Assembly: GCA_016220125.1 (NCBI GenBank)
Contig: JACRIF010000076.1
Coordinates: forward strand, 1 to 8,090
DNA length: 8,090 nucleotides
Source: Candidatus Peregrinibacteria bacterium
GTDB lineage: Bacteria > Patescibacteriota > Gracilibacteria > UM-FILTER-43-11
Reading direction: 5' to 3'
Part shown: piece by piece, positions 1 through 6,421 of the stretch
How positions within the stretch are numbered: position 1 is the first letter of the stretch
Layout: each line of letters starts with the position of its first letter
Program-made: the position numbers and the translations under genes
The notes under the pieces: generated by a model
What the model saw: the letters and a program-made list of their open reading frames with translations, nothing else
The model's database searches: none
Told to the model about the DNA's origin: nothing

Positions 1-913
1 ATGTGCCTGTCGCCGTTTGCGCGGAATTGCTCAAGCTCCATGCGCCCGAGGGACCCTTCAGCACCATGTTCGGATGCGCTCTTGGGTGAGTGCCGCCAAC
101 CAATACGGTGGAGGGGCAGTTGGTGACGTTGCTAACAACGACCACGGGGCATGTGTTGCTGATCGCAGGTCGACCGCCTGTGCCTGTGCATCCATTCAAC
201 GCGGTGCAGGTTCGTGTCTGGGTCGCCCCTGAGGTGCAAACGGCCGGACTCCAGGCACCACAATTCCAATCCGCAGCTCCGACACAAGCAGGGGCAACGG
301 GTGCAGCCGCGACGACCGTGATGATATTCCCCGCTGAAAAAGTCGGATCGCTTTCCGCATACGTGGTTGCGGCCACCAAATGGAACAATGTGTTATCCAA
401 TGCGGCCGAACCCAAGGCCGCGCCAGGCGCAATCGTCAAAGGCAATTTAAACAACACATCACCAGGGGCCACTGTGACTCCCGCGGTCGGCATGGTGATC
501 ACAATCGTCAGCTTCTTTTGAGGGGCTGCGACTGGAATGGAAATCGTGGCGGTCTTGCTGGTGGCACCCGACATGACGGTTCCGTTCACCATGTCCGTGG
601 CAATGGTGTTTTCATTGAAGACAATCTGATTTTCATTGTAGTTGAATTCCGCCCTCAATCGTTTGATGGCAACCGGGATACCGGCCGTTCCCACCTTCAC
701 CGAGACCGTTCCTGCATCGCTCGGGCTTCCCGTGTAATTATTGGGGATGTACGCTTGGGTCGTGTTGGTTGCGGCCCCGCCACCAAAAGTGGCCTTCGCC
801 AACTGAACGGGGCTCATGGTGATGAAAACCCCAACCATGGCTGAACCCGCCATCAGCATCGCCCAAACAAAATGTTTGTGGGCAGTCCTTTTTTGTTGCT
901 TAAAATTGTTCAT
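1..913 (-). CDS. Secreted protein with cohesin-like domain and thrombospondin-1-like module (C-terminus outside window)
   Basis: The reading frame opens at ATG 913 and stays open to the window edge, giving 304 codons with no stop. Residues 1-41 form a signal peptide: a basic N-terminus (KQQKR), a hydrophobic core (about 15-34) and an Ala-x-Ala site ending at A41. Residues about 67-201 look like a cohesin-type beta-sandwich. They begin with a strand like TVSVKVGTAGIPVAI, pass through FNYNENQIVF (the position of 'F-x-L-x-Y-D-P-x-x-L' in cohesins) and a 'GDVLFKLPLTI' strand, and close with 'SAGNIITVV'. Residues about 210-255 are a Cys/Trp module (W216, C218, W221, C226, then TQTRTC) resembling bacterial thrombospondin type 1 repeats. 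A further beta-rich segment starts near 260. It is the last visible gene of the minus-strand operon, 27 nt after the preceding stop. No Shine-Dalgarno is visible, and the start is chosen from the signal peptide. Export is likely. The cohesin assignment is made by eye, and a generic Ig-like or adhesin domain is the alternative. Confidence 0.72.
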   Translation of the reverse strand, partial: MNNFKQQKRTAHKHFVWAMLMAGSAMVGVFITMSPVQLAKATFGGGAATNTTQAYIPNNYTGSPSDAGTVSVKVGTAGIPVAIKRLRAEFNYNENQIVFNENTIATDMVNGTVMSGATSKTATISIPVAAPQKKLTIVITMPTAGVTVAPGDVLFKLPLTIAPGAALGSAALDNTLFHLVAATTYAESDPTFSAGNIITVVAAAPVAPACVGAADWNCGAWSPAVCTSGATQTRTCTALNGCTGTGGRPAISNTCPVVVVSNVTNCPSTVLVGGTHPRAHPNMVLKGPSGAWSLSNSAQTATGT

Positions 914-940
914 AGGTGTGATTAAAATTTGTGTTTATGG

Positions 941-2314
941 TTATGGGCAAATATGGTCGGAAATGTAACCTGCATCGCCATCGGTGACCGTGCCGTTGCA
1001 GTTGGTGTCGAATTTCGCCAGCTCTCCAGCTTGGAGCGTGTAGTTGCCCGACAGATAGTCATCGACCTTGGAGGCATCCGCATCCGTGAAACAGGCGGCG
1101 GGAACACAGGCGGCTGCGGAGCAGGCGGTCTTGACGATCGCGCAACCCGTCGCCCCGGACGAACAGCTGAGGGCACCCGTCGAACCCTGACCCACCTCGG
1201 TGGCGCAGGACTTGCCGGCCGGAACCGAGCCGTCGCATTCCTCGGTCCCGTTCTTGATGAGATCGCCGCAAAACAGCTTGACCCCGGGGCCGGACTGACA
1301 CTGGGAATTGCAGACCGTGCACGCCACGTTGTAGGTGGGGCAGGTTTCAGTGACCGTGTTGCCGTCGTCGCACGTTTCACCTGTTTCGACCGCACTATTA
1401 CCGCAGACGGGGGCTGGCACAGGATTGACAGTCACCAGCATGGAATTTGAAGGCCGAATGTACTCAGGGCAATCGACATATAGGGTGCTGGTTCCGGTGG
1501 CCGTGGGTGTGTAGCTGACTCCCAGACTATTATCCGGACTCAACTCCGCATCCACCGCAACGGTGGCGGCCACATTGCCCTTATGGAAACTGATATGGGA
1601 GAGGCAATTCAACCCCCTCCATCCATCTCCCCCATTCGGAACCACGAGGGAAATTTTGTATCGCTGGGGTTGTCCAACGATCATCGTGGCGGGCCCACTC
1701 AGGGTCATCACGGATCCATCGTCAATCGCACCCGTCAAATAAAGGACATGGCACGTGCTATCGCACTTCTCGCAGGTGGCGGTTCCACTCGCGCAGGCAG
1801 TTTCATTGATCAAATTGCCGTCATCGCAGGCTTCTGGCGCATCCTTTGTGCCATCTCCACATTGACCTCCGGTCAATGCCAAGCTTGCGGAACAGGTTGC
1901 ATTGCATTTCGTGCACGAGGCCACCCCATAAGCGCAGGATGTTTCCGTGGTGCTATTGCCGTCATCGCACACCTCAGACCCTTCCCTGGTTCCATTGCCG
2001 CACTTTTGGCAAACGGACGGGGTGCCCGCGCAGGTCCAACCCGCCACTATTGAGCACGAGGACGAGCAGCCGTCGCCCGCCAGCTTGTTCCCGTCATCGC
2101 AGGCTTCTGATCCCGCCTTGACCCCATCACCGCACACAGCAGCATCCCCGCCCCCAGGCCCTGGGGCGCTGGTTGACATCAGGGCGCGAAACAACGTGGG
2201 GTTTTTATAGGCGGTCCACGCCATGGCGAGCAACGCTACCGCCGCAATTGCGACCACAGCGTAGGTCCATTTCGATTGCTTGCGGGCCGATGATTTTGAA
2301 TGCATCTCTTTCAT
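941..2314 (-). CDS. Membrane-anchored cysteine-rich DUF4215-type protein with C-terminal dockerin-like segment (paralogue B)
   Basis: The protein has 457 residues. A basic patch (RKQSK) and a TM helix (about 17-35) predict an N-in anchor with the rest outside the cytoplasm. A short Gly/Pro linker follows, then DUF4215-type cysteine-rich repeats at about 61-103, 105-148 and 152-189 (CGDGxxxGSEACDDGN pattern). An Ig-like beta domain spans about 195-297. Another cysteine-rich repeat lies at about 304-340 and a variant at 349-399. The tail (409-454) has a helix ending VDDYLSG and a calcium-loop-like DTNCNGTVTDGD, resembling the second half of a dockerin. The many paired cysteines imply disulfides in an oxidising compartment. 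The start at ATG 2314 is chosen over a longer frame from 2392 because it aligns residue for residue with the upstream paralogue and avoids overlapping it. It begins 13 nt after the upstream stop with no visible ribosome-binding site, so translational coupling is plausible. A role as a surface or envelope structural protein is inferred. Confidence 0.85.
   Translation of the reverse strand: MKEMHSKSSARKQSKWTYAVVAIAAVALLAMAWTAYKNPTLFRALMSTSAPGPGGGDAAVCGDGVKAGSEACDDGNKLAGDGCSSSCSIVAGWTCAGTPSVCQKCGNGTREGSEVCDDGNSTTETSCAYGVASCTKCNATCSASLALTGGQCGDGTKDAPEACDDGNLINETACASGTATCEKCDSTCHVLYLTGAIDDGSVMTLSGPATMIVGQPQRYKISLVVPNGGDGWRGLNCLSHISFHKGNVAATVAVDAELSPDNSLGVSYTPTATGTSTLYVDCPEYIRPSNSMLVTVNPVPAPVCGNSAVETGETCDDGNTVTETCPTYNVACTVCNSQCQSGPGVKLFCGDLIKNGTEECDGSVPAGKSCATEVGQGSTGALSCSSGATGCAIVKTACSAAACVPAACFTDADASKVDDYLSGNYTLQAGELAKFDTNCNGTVTDGDAGYISDHICP
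944..1270 (-). repeat. Duplicated 3' segment, copy B (cysteine repeat plus dockerin-like tail)
   Basis: This segment encodes residues 349-457 of the 457-aa protein and is similar to 2331-2669 at both DNA and protein level. A 24-bp stretch at 1179-1202 is identical to 2575-2598. Shared protein landmarks are TEVGQGSTG, TACSAA, DASKVDDYL and TDGDAGYI. The constant offset of about 1,396 bp indicates descent from a tandem gene duplication. Confidence 0.8.
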
Positions 2315-2327
2315 TGACAGCTGATTA

Positions 2328-4190
2328 TTATGGGCATGAGCTCGAGGCGTGGTCGGCAATGTAACCCGCATCGCCATCGGTGATCGAGCCACTGCAGTTG
2401 GTGTCGTACCTCACCGCCTCCGAGGCCGTGAGCGTGTACAGACCCAAGAGGTAATCATCGACCTTCGACGCGTCCACATCGGTGAAGCAAGTTGCTGGAG
2501 TGCAGACAGCTGCGGAACAAGCCGTCTTGTCGATCTTGCAGCCGTTCGCACCCGTGGTGCATCGGAGAGTTCCGGTCGAACCCTGACCCACCTCGGTGAC
2601 ACAGGTTTTTCCAGCCAAATCAGTCCCATCGCACTCTTCCTCAGCCCTGTTTTTCACATTGTCGCCACACACGGGAGTTGGATCGCAATTGGGACCGCTA
2701 AAGCCCGGTTTGCATGTGGAGCACGTCGCGCCCGTCCAATTGCCAGTGCATGCGCAGACGGCCGCGCCATTATTGTCGGTGCAAGTGCCGTGAGTGTTGC
2801 ACGCGTTCGCATTGCACGGATTCACATAACATCCATTTGTATTAAACGTGCACGTGCCGCCTTGAGCGCTGTTGTTGCACGCCAAGGTTCCGATAGAACC
2901 TGCGACGATATCATTGCAGGTCTTGGAACCCAGATCGTTCTTGTCGCATTGCTCCGCCCCAGCCCTGATGCTGTCGCCACAGGTTGCAGTGCATGCGTCT
3001 GTCATAAGAACCGGCGTTGGAATTTCGACTCCAATTTGGTGAATCGTATTTGCGCAACTGTAACCCCGTTCCACTTTGCATTCATTGGAGCAACCGTCGC
3101 CACTCCTCGGCGTGCAGGATCCACCCACACTGGAACAATCGGCATTCGACTTGCACGCTGTGGTGTTGTCCGCGCACAAACCTCCATTGTCACATTCCTC
3201 AACGGCTTCACACACCCCACCCGCGCTCCCTGGCGTCAATACGCAATCCATATCGGAATCGCATGTGACTTCGGGCTTCAGTTCGCATGTGCCGTAATCC
3301 CCCTCAACACCCCCCAAAACCTTGCCGTTTCCGCATAAATTAACATCGACATGGAGAATTCCAGAAGCCAAATCTGGATTCGCTTCGTAATAGGTCTCGT
3401 GTACGGTTTGGTTTTGACGAATGACGGTCCTCACTTTTTTCTCCATGCAGACCGCCTTGAAATCATGGCCACCCACAGTTGTGGGCAATGTGTAATTGTC
3501 GAATCGGAAGGTCGGTCCTTCGCCTGCGACATTGCTATACGTACCACCCAGGGTTGTGCGACTATCGACTTTTATAAAATTGGCTCCATCCATCAATCCG
3601 ATGTGACTCGCATCCCCGCAGTCGGACTGGATGGTCGCCTCATCCATATTATAATAAACAACGAATTTCAGAATGCTCCCGGGCAATTGTTTCGTGGGTG
3701 CATCGTCGGGATTCAGGGTTAGGTACAACGGAGGCAATTCGATTTTTACGATATCCCCAGGGATCTGCTGAAACCCCTCACTTCCCACCACTTGCTTTTT
3801 AAGCTCGCTCGCCGGCAATAGGCCCATATCGATTATGGGAACCACTTTCGGCAAAGGGGGCAAGCCCCCTCCAGTTCCACCCCCATCGGGGTTGGGCATC
3901 TCAAGTTTTGTGGGTGTTATTTTAGTTCCAGAACCCTGAAGCCCCACTTGGGGTGTTTGGAGATTGGCATTGGGCGCCGTAAACCCGCCCTGAGGATTCA
4001 CCATTCCACCACCCGTGGCAGGAGGATTGTATGACCCACCGCCAAATCCACCGGTAAAGGCCCTGAATATTTGAGGATTTTTGTAGGCCATCCATGCCAT
4101 GGCGAGCAGGGCCACGGACACAAGCCCGACTAGGGCGTACGCCCATTTCGATCTTTTGGTTGCCATTGGTTTTAGATTCAACTCTTTCAT
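2328..4190 (-). CDS. Membrane-anchored cysteine-rich protein with EGF-like module and C-terminal dockerin-like segment (paralogue A)
   Basis: The protein has 620 residues. A basic N-terminus (KRSK) and a TM helix (about 17-35) lead into a Gly/Pro/Asn-rich linker (45-115). A beta-rich domain of unknown family spans about 147-285. Cysteine-rich repeats follow at about 286-379 (SGDGCSNECKVERGYSC, DUF4215 type), 404-454 (CGDSIRAGAEQCD) and 508-558. Between the last two, residues 459-490 show the exact EGF spacing C-x4-C-x5-C-x8-C-x-C-x8-C, extended by another C-x8-C to 502, as in laminin-type EGF. The tail (571-614) matches paralogue B: a VDDYLLG helix followed by the loop DTNCSGSITDGD. A TTG at 4196 would extend the frame by two codons. 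ATG 4190 is preferred because MKE begins both paralogues at equivalent positions. No good Shine-Dalgarno is visible. It is probably exposed on the outer face and stabilised by disulfides. Its function is not recognised beyond structural or adhesive modules. Confidence 0.85.
   Translation of the reverse strand: MKELNLKPMATKRSKWAYALVGLVSVALLAMAWMAYKNPQIFRAFTGGFGGGSYNPPATGGGMVNPQGGFTAPNANLQTPQVGLQGSGTKITPTKLEMPNPDGGGTGGGLPPLPKVVPIIDMGLLPASELKKQVVGSEGFQQIPGDIVKIELPPLYLTLNPDDAPTKQLPGSILKFVVYYNMDEATIQSDCGDASHIGLMDGANFIKVDSRTTLGGTYSNVAGEGPTFRFDNYTLPTTVGGHDFKAVCMEKKVRTVIRQNQTVHETYYEANPDLASGILHVDVNLCGNGKVLGGVEGDYGTCELKPEVTCDSDMDCVLTPGSAGGVCEAVEECDNGGLCADNTTACKSNADCSSVGGSCTPRSGDGCSNECKVERGYSCANTIHQIGVEIPTPVLMTDACTATCGDSIRAGAEQCDKNDLGSKTCNDIVAGSIGTLACNNSAQGGTCTFNTNGCYVNPCNANACNTHGTCTDNNGAAVCACTGNWTGATCSTCKPGFSGPNCDPTPVCGDNVKNRAEEECDGTDLAGKTCVTEVGQGSTGTLRCTTGANGCKIDKTACSAAVCTPATCFTDVDASKVDDYLLGLYTLTASEAVRYDTNCSGSITDGDAGYIADHASSSCP
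2331..2669 (-). repeat. Duplicated 3' segment, copy A (cysteine repeat plus dockerin-like tail)
   Basis: This is the partner of 944-1270 and encodes residues 508-620 of the 620-aa protein. By eye, roughly two thirds of residues match the other copy, while the central regions of the two proteins do not align. Confidence 0.8.
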
Positions 4191-4248
4191 ATCCAATTTA
4201 AGATTTCAGATTCAGGCGACTTCGCACTTTTACATATATAGGCAAGAA

Positions 4249-4599
4249 CTACTTAACAATCTTTTCCGGCACGCTATTTTTCAAAACAACTTCGGGAAGA
4301 TACGCCCTGGCCCACTCGCCCTTCGTGTAGACATTGCTCGCGGGAGCGGAGGCATGCACGGATTCGGTTTTCTGCCCCACAAGCATGGAAGTCAGAAGAT
4401 CCGGGCTGTTCACTGCCACATACCCCACGGTCGCCGCCATCAAGGCGAACACCGCAAGCAACAAGGCCACATGGCTCTTTTTGGGCTTGGGCAGTTCAGG
4501 CAACACGGCGGGAGCCTGGATTTTCACCATCTCGTGAGCCGGGCTAAGCGACACTGGAGCCTGAGCGACATTCATTGGGTTTTGATTTTGGTTTTCCAT
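4249..4599 (-). CDS. Small single-TM protein with proline-rich cytoplasmic N-terminus
   Basis: This 116-residue protein belongs to no family I recognise. Residues 1-42 are polar and Pro/Gln/Asn-rich (MENQNQNP..., ELPKPKK) and should be cytoplasmic. A TM helix spans about 43-63 and is followed by NSPDLL. The remaining roughly 50 residues would lie outside the cytoplasm, include a SAPAS linker and end in a Lys-bearing segment (VPEKIVK). The basic patch, TM and following Asn-x-Pro or Asn-Pro motif resemble the anchors of the two cysteine-rich proteins encoded next (KNPQIF and KNPTLF), so the three may share targeting or packing partners. The start at ATG 4599 is supported by AAGGA four bases upstream. 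It lies 37 nt after the YidC-like gene and 58 nt before the next gene, consistent with one operon. An assembly or anchoring accessory role is inferred only from context. Confidence 0.75.
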   Translation of the reverse strand: MENQNQNPMNVAQAPVSLSPAHEMVKIQAPAVLPELPKPKKSHVALLLAVFALMAATVGYVAVNSPDLLTSMLVGQKTESVHASAPASNVYTKGEWARAYLPEVVLKNSVPEKIVK

Positions 4600-4636
4600 A
4601 AAGTCCTTGATTAGTGGATTTAATTAATAATAGATC

Positions 4637-5728
4637 CTAACGATGCAATTGGCCCAATTCCTGCAACTGAACCACAACGGGGTTTGGCTGGCGGTCGTCC
4701 GCGTAGAACACTTCACCCTTTTGAAAAGCACCAAAGAAACTCAAAGCCAGCAGCAAGCCGAGCGACATGGACAATGCCTCCTCAAGCAGGTTGAAATTGA
4801 TGTGGCGAACCAAGGGCAGATGGCTCCACTTGCGGGACCAGTATTCAAAAGCGTTTGCATGGGGCTTGGCTTCGCGAAGCATTTGCACCAACTCTTGGTG
4901 CGCCAATTTTCCCCACTCGCGCGCATGCTGCTCAACCACCCAATAGCGAATAGTCGCGACTGTGACCAATGTCACAAAATAGACGGAAAGAACCAGGGGG
5001 AAGAGGGTTGAGAAATAGTAGACCGCGGTTGCCCCCATCACTGAGAATACAAGGGAAACGATTGTCTGGATCGGGCTGATGAAATCCTCCCGTTCCTTGA
5101 GCCAGACCTTGATGGTGGCGTGGAGGAAGTAGGACAAGCTCACCAACAACGGAACCCAGATTTCAACAGGCCTGGAAAGCAAACTGAAATTCAACAGGCT
5201 CCAAGAACCCTCAATCATCTGAGGGGCTTTCGCGATCAGGCTCATTCCCCAGAATGTGATGAAAAACAACGCCACCTGAATCGCAACCAATCCCGCTCCA
5301 CGGCGATGCATGCGCTCGTTCACCTCGTACACTTTGTACAACTCCTCCTTTGTGGCGCTGACCGACAACTCCCCGCTATTGAAGCGGTCGACAATCTTTT
5401 TGTGGAAAAGATGAATCTTTTTTTGCTTGAGCTGGATGCGAACGCTGGGATAAAGCAACAGCAGTTCGACCACCAAGGCCAACAGGATCACGGCCCACAA
5501 AACGCTGTGGCTTGTTACCAACAGCAAGCCATTCATGAGACGAGCAAATCCTTCGGCCACCACACCCTTCACGCCGGAGCCGGCCCACGGATTCGATACG
5601 GCCTGGCTTAAAAAAGCATCCAGCGAAAGGCGTTGCGCCGACAGCGAAGAGCTTCCCTGCCTGAAGGCCAATGTTACACTGAAGGCGAAGAGGGCCAATG
5701 TGGTGATGATGAGTCCAAACTTCTTCAT
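4637..5728 (-). CDS. Divergent YidC/Oxa1-like membrane protein insertase homologue
   Basis: This 363-residue polytopic protein has a hydrophobic N-terminal segment (about 4-22, signal peptide or TM), TM about 74-94, a charged cytoplasmic helical region (98-142), TM 146-165, TM 188-206, TM 219-237, TM 241-262, a long charged stretch (264-312) and a final hydrophobic helix (318-335). The layout, with a TM ending in LLLLYP, a Lys-rich hairpin, a Q-bearing TM (IQVALFFITFW) and three further helices, is that of the YidC/Oxa1/Alb3 insertase core. YidC proteins normally carry an Arg just before the L-L-x-P motif in the first core helix. Here the equivalent residue appears to be Glu88. The extra C-terminal helix is also unusual. 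It is probably the first gene of the operon, with a promoter about 34 bases upstream but only a weak A-rich ribosome-binding site. A specialised insertase or chaperone for the downstream proteins is inferred. An unrelated polytopic protein is the alternative. Confidence 0.72.
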   Translation of the reverse strand: MKKFGLIITTLALFAFSVTLAFRQGSSSLSAQRLSLDAFLSQAVSNPWAGSGVKGVVAEGFARLMNGLLLVTSHSVLWAVILLALVVELLLLYPSVRIQLKQKKIHLFHKKIVDRFNSGELSVSATKEELYKVYEVNERMHRRGAGLVAIQVALFFITFWGMSLIAKAPQMIEGSWSLLNFSLLSRPVEIWVPLLVSLSYFLHATIKVWLKEREDFISPIQTIVSLVFSVMGATAVYYFSTLFPLVLSVYFVTLVTVATIRYWVVEQHAREWGKLAHQELVQMLREAKPHANAFEYWSRKWSHLPLVRHINFNLLEEALSMSLGLLLALSFFGAFQKGEVFYADDRQPNPVVVQLQELGQLHR

Positions 5729-5761
5729 TTTTCTTTTTGTTTTATTTTATGAAATCCTTAC

Positions 5762-5790
5762 AGTATACCAAATTTTCGCAACTTTAACAA
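5762..5790 (-). promoter_or_regulatory. Sigma70-type promoter of the minus-strand operon
   Basis: Read on the minus strand, a -35 box TTGTTA (5785-5790) and a -10 box TATACT (5762-5767) are separated by exactly 17 bp. Transcription should start near 5755, giving a leader of roughly 25 bases before ATG 5728. No equally good promoter was seen within the operon, so this one probably drives all five minus-strand genes. Confidence 0.6.
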
Positions 5791-6132
5791 TAAGCTTGCC
5801 GTTGACAGAACCATGCATTTGTTACAACCCAAAAAAGTGCCTCCGCACCGTCTCAAAGTCGAATCAAAACCCATGCAAAATCCATGATCCGATCCCCCAC
5901 CTCCCAGAAAACGGTTTGGGAGATAAGCGTTACAACCTATCACAATTTTTGACATTTTAAATTATTATGTTGGTCGATTTTTGTTTTAAATAAGCCAAAA
6001 TTCCATTAAACATTTTGGATGTTAATTGGCAAATTTTTTCTGTAACAAGCCCCCTAAAAACGCATTTCAAAAATCGCATCACAAACCTTGTGCGAAAATT
6101 CGGCAGGTGGGGGTTTTGTTTTTGTTTGTTTA

Positions 6133-6202
6133 GGCCCTCACCCCGTCTCCTCACCGCGCATCCGCTTGCTCGGAGTCGGCCCTCTCCCACGATGGGCGAG
6201 GG
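6133..6202. repeat. Palindromic intergenic repeat (CCCTCACCCC / CCCTCTCCCA type)
   Basis: The element begins with GGCCCTCACCCC and ends in an imperfect hairpin at 6180-6202: CCCTC, one mismatch, CCCA, a 3-base loop, TGGG, GAGGG. A T-rich run (TTTGCTTTT) follows. Sequences combining a CCCTCACCCC start with a CCCTCTCCC/GGGCGAGGG hairpin occur between genes in many bacterial genomes as dispersed elements. The hairpin with its T-run could also act as a terminator for transcription from the left, although no rightward gene ends there. Only one copy is visible, so dispersed status rests on recognition. Confidence 0.5.
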
Positions 6203-6236
6203 TTTGCTTTTGGCATAAATTGCCGCTTCACAGTTT

Positions 6237-6283
6237 CCCCTCCTTTGAAAGGAGGGGTGGTCGCCTTAGGCGATCGGGGTGGT
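6237..6283. repeat. Two-hairpin REP-like element
   Basis: Bases 6237-6257 are a perfect palindrome with 10-bp arms (CCCCTCCTTT / AAAGGAGGGG) around a single G. Bases 6261-6273 form a second perfect hairpin, TCGCC-TTA-GGCGA. The octamer GGGGTGGT occurs twice, at 6254-6261 and 6276-6283, flanking the second hairpin. This arrangement is typical of short dispersed palindromic (REP/MITE-like) elements. It lies about 60 bp upstream of the rightward promoter. Confidence 0.6.
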
Positions 6284-6343
6284 CTTGGCACGGTAAAGCC
6301 CCTGCATTCAGCTTGTTACACAGGATCGTGGACACCAACTCCA

Positions 6344-6372
6344 TTGATTTTTAAGCCCCAATAAGGTATAAT
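6344..6372 (+). promoter_or_regulatory. Sigma70-type promoter of the VirB6-like gene
   Basis: A -35 box TTGATT (6344-6349) and a perfect -10 box TATAAT (6367-6372) are separated by 17 bp. Transcription is expected to begin near 6380, leaving a leader of about 40 bases before ATG 6422. Confidence 0.7.
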
Positions 6373-6406
6373 ATAAAGATTTATTTAATAAGGTTAAGGA
6401 CTGGAA

Positions 6407-6411
6407 AAGGA
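6407..6411 (+). promoter_or_regulatory. Ribosome-binding site for the VirB6-like gene
   Basis: AAGGA lies 10 bases before ATG 6422. Together with the signal peptide that begins at this ATG, it fixes the start. Confidence 0.6.
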
Positions 6412-6421
6412 AAATCGAAAA

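Larger units (their letters stand above)
5729..6421. other. Divergent intergenic region without a supported gene
   Basis: These 693 bases separate the starts of the two transcription units. The stretch from about 5930 to 6080 is strongly AT-rich. The remainder holds the two promoters and two palindromic elements, annotated separately. Smaller inverted repeats are present: CTCCCA/TGGGAG at 5901-5922, and a 7-bp stem CCAAAAT/ATTTTGG at 5995-6018. Short open frames here have no ribosome-binding site, run through the palindromic repeats and have no recognisable protein character. No tRNA or known ncRNA structure was recognised. Confidence 0.7.

Noticed and set aside
1300..2140. Repeated short DNA motifs (GTCATCGCA) as a possible CRISPR or tandem repeat array
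   Set aside because: They are the coding footprint of the recurring CDDGN peptide of DUF4215-type repeats, irregularly spaced and inside an intact gene.
2315..2392. Longer N-terminus of paralogue B, from 2392
   Set aside because: It would overlap the end of the upstream gene, and the extra residues resemble a shadow of its dockerin-like coding region. The start at 2314 aligns exactly with the paralogue.
2349..3338. Long plus-strand open frame of 329 codons
   Set aside because: It lies antisense to the cysteine-rich gene, has no ribosome-binding site or domain character, and its length follows from the codon bias of the opposite strand.
4231..4259. Possible internal minus-strand promoter (TTGTTA and TATATA) before paralogue A
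   Set aside because: The spacer is about 13 bp, too short for a sigma70 promoter, and alternative pairings have poor -10 matches.
5957..6190. 77-codon minus-strand frame in the intergenic region
   Set aside because: Its N-terminal part is translated palindromic repeat, the composition is not protein-like, and no ribosome-binding site is visible.
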